Source: Anodontia alba (lineage: Eukaryota; Mollusca; Bivalvia; Lucinida; Lucinidae). From it: a stretch of 64,000 nt of DNA. Under the pieces are notes generated by a model. The model was not told where the DNA came from. It worked only from the letters and a program-made list of their open reading frames with translations, and searched no databases. The first letter of the stretch is position 1; each line of letters starts with the position of its first letter. Where the stretch lies: NCBI GenBank assembly GCA_964016985.1, contig OZ024821.1, positions 129,479,555 through 129,543,554 of the forward strand, given 5' to 3'. Of this stretch, positions 11,458 to 23,800 are shown one piece after another. The translations under genes were made by a program, and so were the position numbers.

Positions 11458-11939
11458 TCATACCTGTCTGTCCCAATATTTATGTTAATATAGAACAATT
11501 AGGACAATAAAGATAACTGACGAGTAGCATAAAAAGGGCGCCATATCATATATGCGAACAACAAGATAAGACTGTACTTCAATGCTTACATATCTGTGGA
11601 TTTAGTAGAATATAGCGACAGACAAACCCGAAATAAGAATGAACACAAAATCGTAAGCTGATCGTAAGCTGATCTGGACCTTCGTTGTCTTCATAGAGTC
11701 CAAGTGCCCTCTTCTCAAGTTGTATGAGAATAGATTTTACTGATACCCCAAGATGTAGAAACTAGAAGAAAGAAAACCAAACAAACCTATCAGACTTATT
11801 ACAGTACGCTTTTAAAGCAAATTGTTACTGTATGTGTACAATTACATATTAAAGGAAATCATTACAATTACCTATTAAGCAAATTATTTCAATTAGCTAT
11901 TAAAGCAAATTAAGACAATTAGCTATTTAAAAAAAGAGT

Positions 11940-12075
11940 TTTACGAATATCCAGCGAAGACACGACGTTTATACAACGTCGGGTTATACAACGTCGTCAA
12001 CGTCGATGCAACGTCATGACGTTGCATCGACATTGAGACGACGTTGTATAGACGTCATGTGCTTGCTGGGAGCTA
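11940..12075. repeat. ACGT-rich palindromic mini-element
   Basis: A foldback centred on the perfect palindrome TGCAACGTCATGACGTTGCA (12008-12027). Outer arms repeat CAACGTCG and CGACGTTG several times. The flanks CCAGCGAAG...CTTGCTGGGA resemble the ends of the C hairpin family. It is about 130 bp upstream of the NRF-like start codon. Confidence 0.7.
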
Positions 12076-12209
12076 TTAAAGCAAACTAAGACAATTAGCC
12101 ATTTAAGTAAATTGAGATTACAAATAGCTGCTACAATAAAGCAAGTTTAAGACGTAACTAATTCCTGGGTCCGTTGTATCTGATTCTAAAGACAGTTAAA
12201 CATCGTGCC

Positions 12210-12552
12210 ATGTCAAATAAATCTATAGTGCTTATTTTGCAAACTGTGTTATTCTTAATAACTACTGCTTCAAGTTCATTGGGCCAACATGTAATAAATG
12301 GTTCTGAAAAAGACTTCATACACAGCCAAGGTATTCTTCGACAGACGCGGCCAGTCGGGGGCTACGATTTTCAGTCTCTACTTTCAAATCTGTTGGCGCA
12401 GTCAAACAGCGATGTCATTGGTAGGGCAGAAGGACTGTTCAAAAACTTATTTCAGGGAGAGAATCGATTCTTTGAAATGAAAAGCAAATGCCTTAAAGAT
12501 TTTGGAACATTACTGGAAGCTCTCATAACAGGAGAAAGATGGGCTTTAAGAA
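12210..12552 (+). CDS. NRF-like exon 1: start, signal peptide, first NRF-domain part
   Basis: Codons 1-114 plus one base. I chose the ATG at 12210: the next 24 residues (MSNKS then a hydrophobic stretch ending SSSLG) form a good signal peptide. The frame is open upstream to a TTG at 12174 but has no earlier ATG there. The mature part is soluble in character and ends with ITGERWALR, the conserved WA(L) lead into the NRF domain. Donor AGAA|GTAAGT. A 5' UTR exon further upstream is possible. Confidence 0.88.
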
Positions 12553-14668
12553 GTAAGTTTCCATTATTTATTTACCGCTAGAGGACAAAAAAGAGCCGCA
12601 TTCGCGCAATCTGATCAGAATCTTCACTGGGCGCATTTTAGATAGCCACTGATGCAAAGTCTCTTCATGCGGACGACAAAGACTCTGATCAACCTGCGCA
12701 GATGCGTTGGCTGATTTAAGTATTTATTTGGCGCATATGTCAGAAATTACATTTTCTCACGTTACGGATTAAATATTTCTAGCCTAAATAAATAGCGCAT
12801 TTCCCAGTTACTCACTCTAGGACTGGGTACCGCCAAAAAATAAAATACCGCGGTATTTAGCAGAGTACCGCGGTACACACCATTGTATGTAGCAACAGTA
12901 TTAAATGCAGAGGTCACTGTGAAAATGCCAGCAGAAGTGGCCATTAGGTTGACATGCCAACATCTGATAACAACCCCAATCATCTGTGCTTAGTTTTATT
13001 TTCAATGAAATATTGATTTACATTGTATATTGCTATAGTTTATATTTTAAATTAAAAATCAGCAGTGGTGAGTGAAGACTGGAGATACATGTATATATAC
13101 GCGAGAAATACAACATGTATGACCAAAATTCAGCAATTTAATTGAATTCACTCTGTTTTAATATTTCGTTCATTGGCCTTCACCAGAAAATTGAATTACA
13201 CTAAATAAAACTACATTATTTAAGTGGTTGACTTAATAATGTAGACTTATTTAGTGTCATCACGAAAACATGCCTATATAATTTTGACCCCCTTAAACCC
13301 CACTTTTATATCGTAAAACTGGGGTTTACAGGGGTGTACATTATTTTTCTTATTTCTGCTCAAAAACATGGATTGTGAGTACTCGTTAGAACCGCCTCGC
13401 TTTCTTCTGTTTAATCTCTTTCATTCCTGTAATTCTTTTATTTCTGTCCCTCTTTCATCTCCTCTACTACTCTTCTATCTCTTTTCTCCCTTTCTCTGGG
13501 AGACGAACCACAAGAGGTTGTACTGTTAAAAAGTAGAATAAATAGACAGCTTCATATACATTTACTTCCCGAAATAGTTTTTCACTTCCGCGCGCCTTTT
13601 CCCACCAGTGATTCAACCGCACAATGTCTTATTGAACCGCTTTCTTTTTACTGTGATGATCAGGGTGTTAACGCACGCACCTAAGTAAAATATGTACGTC
13701 TTACCCATAATTTAAGATAAGGTAATTTTCAATGAAAATATACAGTGAATCCTCGTTACAAAGACAGCATTTGCTCCCAAAGACGTTGCCATTAAAATGA
13801 ATTCGCTGTTGTATGTAATACTTAATGAGCAAATTGATATGTAAGAAAGTCTTGTTTTGTTGTTATTTCCTCATACAACAGATGTTTTAGATATTTATTA
13901 ATTCAAAACATATCTTTTTTAAAGTATTGAATACAATATTCTTGCATAATTGTGACTAAATTGTTACCTCTTAAGCGAAGGTTTCATGACAAATTGCCAT
14001 TATAACGAATTTTATCGTTGTATCATATGTCGGTATAAAAGGGTTTTCTGTAGTCACACATTACGAAAACACGCCTATTTTAAATGTATGGAAAATTTCA
14101 CCTCCAAAAACAGAAAATTTTCAGATAAAAAACTCTGATAGTTTTCATATTTCTGCTCAAAACATAGCTTGTGGGTACCTGTTAGAACCGCCTCGGCGAG
14201 GCGGTTCTATCGAGTACCAACAATCTATTTTTTGAGCAGAAATAAGAAAAAAATAATGTTTACCCCTGTAAACCCAAGTTTTACTATATAAAAGTGGGGT
14301 TTAAGGGGATCAAAATTATATAGGCGTGTTTTCGTGATGATTTCTCAGTTCTTCGCAAAACATGTAACAGGTGCTTTGCGAGGAGCTTCTAATGAGTACC
14401 CACAACGCATTCTTATGCGACGAAGTAAGAAAACTATTTAATTAGAATAGCCTCTTATCTCTAAGACAGACTTATGCAGTACGAAATTTGCTGCATGAGA
14501 ACTAATAAACAAATTTAGAAGCTGCTTTAAAACTGCAATTTTCTGAAAATCCCCCTTATAATGTAGACCCATAAGTACCCTTGTTTTCATTATATATTAA
14601 GGGGTACATAGTACATAGAATTTTGAACATAATGTAAAGATCGAAAAAAACAAACAAACAAAAACAAC

Positions 14669-14729
<61 letters not shown>

Positions 14730-14806
14730 CACACAAACACAAAAATAAACAAACAAACAAACAAACAAACAAACAAACAAAAAAACAAACAAAAAAAAAA
14801 CAACAA

Positions 14807-14839
<33 letters not shown>

Positions 14840-17800
14840 ACAAAACAAAAAAAACAAACGAGCCACCTTGAAACAGTCAGCGGGAAATATATTATGCACG
14901 AATTTCATTAACCCATTAAAGACTCAATAAACTCTCCCATACTATTGTTGGATTAGTCCGTTTTAGATTTTAGGTATGTCAAGCTTTATGATGTACATGT
15001 AGATATTCCTAAAGAAAAATGGTTGAAAAATTTGCAAACAGTAGAGACCCTAATCAGACGCCGCGTTCTGCGGCGTTTGATCTGATTCTGCACTGTTTGC
15101 CAGTTAACCGTTTAGGGGTCTCCAGTTTTCAATTGGTCAAAGACTTCTGTCAAGCTGACATTTATTTCAACACCATTCAAATAATTACATCTGGTATACT
15201 GAAACTGATGTCAGGATAGACATTTGTATTGTAGTTTACCTAATTTCGAAAAATGATAATGAATAAGATTGCCCGGATTTCCTTTATCAACGTTTTGCGT
15301 ATCTGATTAAAATACATATTTCAGCGGCGATAATGTTTCTATAAGCTTGTTTCTTGAATGAGTCGGCGAAATTAACTGCGTATACATTACGTTAGCAAAC
15401 AAGGGGTACCCAATGTTTCCCCATTATACAACCCTTTTTATACTGACACTCGATACAACGTCAAAATTCGTTATAATGAAAATTTGACTGTCATGAAATC
15501 TTCCTTAATAAGACACAATTAGTCATAAATTATGCAAGAATATTGTTTTTTATACTTTAAAGAAACATATGTTTTGGATATTTGTTAGAATCGCCTTAGT
15601 GAGGCGATTCTAACAAATATCCAAAACACGATATCTATGAAGAAATAAGAACAAAACAAGACCTTACTTGCATATCAATCTGCTTATTAAGGAATCTTTA
15701 CAACAGCAAATTCATTTTAATGGCAACGTTTTTGGGAACAACTGCTGTCGTTGCAACGAGTGATTCACTGTATAACTAAAATGAGGGTTTGCAGAATTGG
15801 ATTTTCCAGAAGGCTGCAGCTTTTAAAACAACTTTTTAAATGTCTATGTGACTTCTAGCAGCCATTTTACTGCATATATTTGTCTTGATTTGTCATAACG
15901 AAAATATGCCTATATAATTTTGACCCCCTAAAACCCCGCTGTTTTATAGTAAAACTGGGGTTTATAGGGGTATTCACTATTTTTATTTCTGCTAAAAACA
16001 TAGATTGTGGGTACTCGTTAGAACCGCCTTGTCAAGGCGGTTCTAACGAGTACCCACAGTCTATGTTTTGAGCAGAAATTTGAAAAATATTAGAGTTTTT
16101 TTTTTTTTTTTATTAATTTTGAGTTTTTTTAGGCGAAATGTTCTATATGTTTGAATAGGCGTGTTTTCGTAATGCTAAATGATCAAGTAATTTCTCATTT
16201 CCCGTATTATATGTTAAAAATACCACGACTTATTCTAGACAAAAGGAACAGTTTGTCTTATTTCTTTACAAAAACATGTTTCATTGAGGCAATTCTAATG
16301 AATGCCCAAGCATGTTTTTGTGGGGAAGTCAGAAAAATTCGAATAATTTATATTTTTAAAAAATGCTCATATAGACACGGGCATCAATGTTTAAAATTGC
16401 CCTTCGGTGGAGGCCATTTGAAAAACAATTTGACTGTGTTCCGGTAGTCAGTTTGAATACTTCCTGTCGACTGTTTTAATGAGTTGAGCACGAGTGAAAG
16501 GTAAGAGCTTTCTCGCTAAGATGACACTCCATGTTATGTGCGTCTTCCGGAGTACGTGCGGCTCTGAATACATCGGCTAAAACGTTTAAGGGTAGATTTA
16601 TAATTCGTCGAACAAATTTGTTTTTGTGAGGTAAATTTTCTATAAAAGGAGAATGTCATGCTGTCCCCTAGTCTTTTATCTTGTTTCCTACCCAATGGAA
16701 AGTTGGTGAATGTGTGCCCTCTTGTCTGAACTACTTGTGGCGTGGGGTGACCGGTAGCGAATCAATAGCTCGTCAAAGGAACATCGGCGCTGATCCCGGT
16801 TGATTTTCCATCAAATCCATAAGTGCCTGAAATGTTTTGCATTATTTACGTGTAAACCAGTTGTCGGATCTGTCTCATTTCCCCAAAATTTAAAATTGAC
16901 TACAAAATTAACGAAAATGGAATAAATAAACAATGGCTCCGGTGGTGTCTGAATATATCGGTCGGCTCTGATGTTGTAGGGCGTGTGTTCGCAAACTCTG
17001 ATTGCCAAAAAAGGAACGCCTTTCATGCAAGTCATGAGGCAAATCTTTTGACTTTATCAAACTAAACATCAATTTTGAACACGAAATAAGCAGGAAATTG
17101 GTATTAAGTGTTTCGCAATATATTCCGCAAAACCTTTTTTAAAATCGCCCAGCTATTACAAGTTTTGGCCAATTGTATTTTGAATATAGGGAAAATTCTA
17201 TAGTAGAATGCAGTGGAAAAAATTATTATTTTTTCCGCATAATTTCTTAACTTGTTCTATTTGGTCATAAGGACTCAAAATTAGTATCAAATGTCTTAAA
17301 ATGTATGTGATAAAAGCATTTAATTGACAACAACAGAAGTGCCAGAGACGAACTTTAGTGATATTGGATTATCACCCCTGCCAATCTTATTTTACTGCAA
17401 GAAATCTCCAAAACCCCTCTTCTAGGTCATAAATAGACCATTAAGTCAAATGTTGCAGCAGGGAATATATGTCCAGGGGACAGAAGAGTCTAAAATCTGT
17501 AGACTTACGAGGGTTCAAGTCTCGCTTTCAAAATGAATGTCCTAAAAAGGGTATCCTTTGGAAGAAAACAACACACCAAAAGAACTGAAATCTTTTAAGT
17601 GTGCATTTTGTTTCTGGGCCAGATTAGCTAGTTTTGGCCAAAAAGGCCTCATCAGTGACCCTAAAATATTTTCAAAAGTCTACAATGGGCTCAATGATTC
17701 CAAATGACTTGAAAATAAAATCTACACTATGATAAAGGTCAGGGCGCCTTTTTACAACCGCCATATAATGCTACTTACCAGCTGTAGTGAAGCTTGAATG

Positions 17801-20800
17801 GTCTAAAAATTGACATCCTTTGGAAGTAAAGAATACACCAAACGAACTGAAATATTTTAAGTGTATATTTTGTTTCTGATTCATACAAGATTACAAACAC
17901 AGCCCAAACCTGTTCAAGACATTTTTTTCTGAATTGTTTTCTTTTTAACAGTATAATCTAGAGGATATGAGCAGTGTCAGATGGATAGTTACCGCTCATG
18001 CACAGCCATAAATAATTTACGACTCAACTCCAATCATACATATATTCATCTACATCAAATGCAGATCACTACCGGGTTTTATATAAAATTTAAAACTCAG
18101 TTTGTATCCATTATCGGAAAGTTTTAATTAATCAATCAATGTTTTTGTCATCACATTCCCTGTATATTTTGCGTTTAAAATTGATGTTTCGTAATATTTA
18201 GTTTGATAAAGTCAAAAGAATAGCTTCATGACATGCATGAAAGGCGTTCCTTTTTAGGCAATCAGAGTTTGTGAAAATACGCCCTCCGATATCGTAGCCG
18301 ACCGACATATTCAGAGCAACCCTACACCATCGGAGCCATTGTTTTTTTTTTTTGTTGTTGTTTTTTTTGCTTCTCCATTTTCGTTATTTTGATGTCAATT
18401 TTATTTTTCCGGGAACTGAGACAGATCAGATAACCAGTTCACACGTTAATAATGCAAAATATTTCAGGCACATATGGATTTCATGGGAAAATCAACCGGG
18501 ATTAGCGTCGATGTTTTTTTGTCGAGCTGTTGATTCGCTATCGGTCACCCTACATCACAAGTGATTCAGACATGATCGTACACATTCACCAACTTTTCAT
18601 TGGGTATATTCAGGGTTGCACGTGCTCTGAAAGACGCACATAACATTTGCTTACCGGCTCCGATTATGAAGCTCCCTAACCGTGCTTATATAGCTGCGTT
18701 CCAAACGTAATTTCAAGAAAAGGCATGCTTTTGTTACTACCTCCCCACTAAATATATAGGTCAATTTGAAAAGCAGGAGGTCAAAATTGACAAATGGAAA
18801 TTAACATGATGGTAAATGATGTTTGGGATAAAATCATTTAAACGTTACTTTGTATGGTCTATATGTATCTGTGATTACACATATTCATAATTTCAATCCT
18901 CTACGGTATCGTACTTATAACTAATGCTACTTATGTGGGTAAAATTTAGACTGCTTCGTAGTAAGATTCTTTAGAGGCCTTGAAAAGAACAGTTCGTAGT
19001 TTTGTATTTAAACATCCAGTCGGCCAATACTTTATTCAAACTAAAAGAATAAATTCTTCGGATAAACCTAAACTTCCGGATACATGACAAATTGCCGTGG
19101 AGGTCAATTTGGAAACAAGGCGGTCAATTTGAAAACAAGGCGCCAGCTTTCACTAAAATAACTTACAGCATTTACACTTACATAAAATAACTTAATACCA
19201 TTTGGGTGCTCATTTTCGATATGTTCATCTTTTCTTCTCATCCTTCTATCTGAATATTTTTTGACTATAACTTACCAGAGTGATGGTGAATACTAGTAGC
19301 AAACTGCATTTAAGATACTTTCTAACAGAGATCCTACGGATAATCCGAAACCGAAACCAAATCAAATCAGAATTGGGTAAAGAAACCAAGAAAGACATCA
19401 GTATTTTTGTCTGAGTCATTGAACAAAATACTTTCCAGTCTTTTGCCTGCATATGTGAGACTCAGTTCAACAAGCAATTTGTTCAATCACAGAAATGTTA
19501 GTATCTTTCTTGGATTCTTCACCCGATATGGATTCGATTCGGTTTGGTTTCATTTATTTTTGTTTGTCTTATCTGTAAGATATCTAATAATTATCTGGAC
19601 AGCAGATGTTGACGCAATTTTAGAAACTGCTACATTTGCTCCATTGTCCATTTGAAAAAAAAAGGTATACGCTTGGTTAGATGTTTGCACGCTTACTGTA
19701 TTGTATTTCGGGTCAACCAATGAGCATACAAGCTATGCTCTTCATGTCTTTAATACATCTAATTATAGCGATTATCTGCAACAATAAAAGAAAGAATCAA
19801 AGCACTGGGAGTGCTGATGGGGCGAGTGTTTGTGAACTTTGGATGGCGCCAGGCAAATTTTGCATTTGGTTGGCAGTTTAAATCAACACCAGGCTTAAAG
19901 ATTATAGTAGTTTAAATCGGGCTTGAATATATTGGAGTGTCACTAATGAGGCCTAATTAATTGGGCTTGAATATATTGGAGTGTCACTGATGAGGCCTAA
20001 TTGACCAAAACTAGCTTGTCTGATCCAAAACATTTGTATACTCGACCGTTTGTAGTTCTTAGTTGTATTTCTTGCATCCTAAGGATAAATCTTTATAGAA
20101 CACATTTACTACAGCTAGTGTTAAGGGACCGTTTGGCCAGCTTAAAAAGTAGCCATGCCTTTCATCATAGTATAGATTTTATTTCCAAGTCCTTTGGGAT
20201 CATTGATTCCATTGTGGAACTTGAAAAATGTTTGAGGGTCACTGATGAGAGGTTAATATGCTTTAAGTAGGTAATCTGGCCCAGAAATCTTGTACACTCG
20301 ACAGTTTTCAGTTGTTTGATGTATTCCCTGCTTCCAAAGAATAAACCTTTTATAGAACACATTTAATAATGTAGTTATAATCGGAAGTTTAACTGCAGGG
20401 CACGTTATATGGGGAACTCTGATAGTCTAAAAGCGTAGCATCCTTATTCGACTTATATAATGGCAGCTAGATCACTCAGTCCAAGTCTCATCAGGCTCAA
20501 ACTTCCTCTACCAGATGCACAGACACTCCCCTGTGACTGGTAACTGCCCATTTTTAAAAGAGAATACAAAAACCACATGCGCATCTAAATACTATATAGA
20601 AACAAGAGGCTGATCGTGATAGTTTCTAAAGTGGTATTTTTTACCAATTCCTAAATGATGTATCAATAAAATGGTTGTCACTTTATTCTTCGTTTCCTAT
20701 CCCCACTTAGAACACCTCCATAGAATAATTGCGGGCTGAAACGTCCTGGGACGAATGGTCCGGATTTTGAGACGGAGTTAGGGCGAAACGTCTCTGGCGC

Positions 20801-23800
20801 GAAACGTCCCGTTACCCCGTTAGTCACAGATTTTACCCTCGGCGCGGCTGTATTCATCCGCAACGACATCGACGGTTTCATTCATAAATCTTGTACACGG
20901 AGAATCACTGAGAAAATTTATAATTATTGAAATGTAAACCAAAGGACATGTCTATTCATGAAATAAATTGATAGAACATACAAGTAATAATATTTAGTGG
21001 TTTTTGGCAGCTTCTTGTGGAACTTTCGAAACTGTTTTGAATATGGAGCAATAATTTCTCACGGATTTCTCTGGCGGTGATTAGGTAGTTTACAGTATGG
21101 AAACTTTCACTCTACTGTTCACTATTGGGCTATTGTTAATAACAATCGCCCCAAAAACATATATTTCTAATTCAAACACATATATAAACAGATCGAAAAT
21201 ATGTATACGCTATTCAGTCACAGGGGAACATGTACTGATCTACATCGTTCTCAGAGTAAAGCAAATACGTGTCATTAAAAATATTTAAGCAGGCTAGTAA
21301 GTAAGAATAAATGCGTATTTTTGGCCAAATAGCAAAGAATTGAATTACACATAATAGAAACTGGACCCGTATCTGTGAAGAAATTAAAACAAACTCGCTT
21401 ACCGACTATGCTGTCATTTGCGTCTTCGAAATCCTTTAGCAATTTTATCATCAACTAATGTTTCAACCGGTTGTCAACGTAACGTCAATGTAAGAATAAA
21501 GCAACGTAACGTTAATGACAACGTCGCGTGAAATGTTAAATTCACAGATCAAACAATGGCGCCCTAACAGTGAAATACTACACGATAATATTTTGATTAA
21601 ACGATGTTTAAAACTGGCTACAGTTCTTACACTTATTTTCATGAATAATTACATATTATAGTATATGCGGCAAAACCGGTGTATGCATTCTGAGACGCTG
21701 AGTAAGGTTTTATCCTATCCCTGTATATAAGCAGGCAAAATACTTTTGGTGGAAAGATAGAAAATTACTTATAGTCCTAATGACTAGAATCTGAAAATTT
21801 GGGCTGACCCTAATTAGAATTTACCACACCTCGCTTTTAATTAGTTATACCTTAATTCTCGCCTGTGACTCGCAGCACATTTATCAAAAGGCCATAGTAA
21901 AATATGAACAGGATAAAACCTTACTCAGCGTCTCATAATGCCATTATTCCCACATGTACCATATTATGTAATTGTTCATGAATCTTTCAAAAATAAGTGC
22001 AAACGCAAAACCAAGGCTGTACCTTTTCTCAAATTGACAATGGAGCAAATGCAGGACTTTCTAAACTTCCGTCAACACCTGCAGCCCAGATAATAATATG
22101 AGATCTTATAAATAAGACGGCTCGAAACCCAAACTGTATCGAATAAAAATCTGGTGAAGAATCCATGACAAATACTAGCATTTCTGTGAATCAATTAACA
22201 AAACGTGTTTAGCTGAGTCTCACACATGCAAGAAAATGACTGGAAAGTATTTTCTTCAATTGCTCGCACAGAAATACCTTTGTCTTTCTTGGTATCTTTA
22301 CCCAATTCGGATTTGATTTAGTTTCCTTTATTAGATTTGGATTATCCGTAGGATCTCTATTAGAAAGTATCTTGAATGTAGTTTGCTGCTAGTATTCACC
22401 ATCACTCTGGTAAGTTATAGCCAAGAAAATATTCAGATAAGAGGATGAGAATACAAAGATGAACATACCGAGAATAAGCACCCAAGTAAACAAAACTTTT
22501 TGGTATTAACATAATTCTGTTAAATGCTGTTAGTTATTTTAAGTGAAAGTTAGCGCCTTGTTTTCAAATTGACCGCCATGTATTCAAATTGACATCCATG
22601 ACAATTTGTAATGTATTATGCAATTTAGGTTTATCTGAAGAATTTATTCCTTTTAGTGTGAATAAAATATTGACAGGCTGGATGTTTACATACAAGAAAA
22701 TGAGCAGTTCTTTTCTATTTGGCTTCTAAAGAATCTTACTATGAAACAGACTAAAATTTTACCCACATAAGTAGCATTATTCATACGATACCACAGGGGA
22801 TTGAATCTATGAATATGTGTAATCACAGATACATAAAAAATTACATTTAAATGGTTGTATCTGCAAACACAATTTACCATCATGTTAATTTCCATTTGTC
22901 AATATTAACCTCCTAGTTTTCAAATTGACCTCCGATAAACATTTGGTGGGGGCGTAGTAACAATAAGCCGGCCTCGGTGGCTCAGTTGGATGCGCTGTCC
23001 GACTGGAGACCAGGAGGTCGCGGGTTCAACACCCGCCGAGGTCGGCAACATTCTTTCGTGGAGATTGATCATGAAATATTTTCTACGGTCATTCTCTCCC
23101 TTCCGCTAGTTGTCAGTTTCTGGCGAAAGAATGTGCACAATACTGGTTAACCGCTTAGAGGACTAAGCCTGCCTAGTAAACGTGTGGTTAGGTAAACTGA
23201 CCGCGCTCGACATGACCCCATTGGGTTGACTGGGCCGTAAAACCTCAACACAAACAAACAAGTAACAGAAACATGGATTTTCTTGAAAGTTTGTATGGAA
23301 TGCAGCAAAATAAGGGACGGATCAGCGTGTTTTAGAAAAATTTCGCAGGGCGCACAGAGCCAAATTACCTGTGGATGACACTTCACTACTTTCGGTTTCG
23401 GTAGTGAGCTTGGAGGACAAAAGTAAAATGAAGCACACCGCTTCAAACTAGTTGGCCTGCAGTAAAATGTGATAGCATGACATTCTTCGACTTTTAGAAT
23501 ACCCTTTTTAGCGAGAAAACTAACGTTTCAACCGTGATCAATTCATGAAAACTGACGACAGAAAGTTTTTTAATTTTGAATTGACTACCGGAGCACAGTC
23601 AAAATATTTTTCATTTGACCTCGGCCGGAGGACAATTTGAAATATTCATGCCCATGATATAGCTATGACTAGGAAACCCACACATATATATATTATATAG
23701 ATTCTTTAAAATGAATCGTGATTTTCAATTGTCCGAACTGTTGAATGATGACTTCACCTATCTGGTCTCTTATGATAATAATTTTGTTCATTACCAAACT

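Larger units (their letters stand above)
16379..23653. repeat. 7.3 kb matryoshka foldback: four nested inverted-repeat pairs
   Basis: Outer pair: 16379-16680 with 23450-23653 (shared words, one inverted: GACTGTGTTCCGGTAGTCA, TTTCTCGCTAA, GAATGTCATGCT). Second pair: 16534-17090 with 18176-18646 (GTTATGTGCGTCTT, TGAAAGGCGTTCCTTTTT, CGGAGCCATTG). Third pair: 18745-19660 with 22030-22950 (GTAAAATTTAGACTG, TTCTTCGGATAAACCTAA, AATTTGACCGCC). Fourth, innermost: 21605-21735 with 21920-22015 (CTGAGACGCTGAGTAAGG). Identity looks about 80-90% by eye. No transposase seen. The SINE at 22969-23261 is inserted in the space between pairs three and one. Confidence 0.8.

Noticed and set aside
14556..14908. Cys/Val/Phe-rich frames on the minus strand
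   Set aside because: Produced by (CA)n, (AAACA)n and poly-A tracts.
22969..23050. A functional tRNA gene
   Set aside because: A and B boxes are present, but the anticodon stem does not pair, and the same sequence heads a ~300 bp repeat with a target duplication at the second locus: a SINE.
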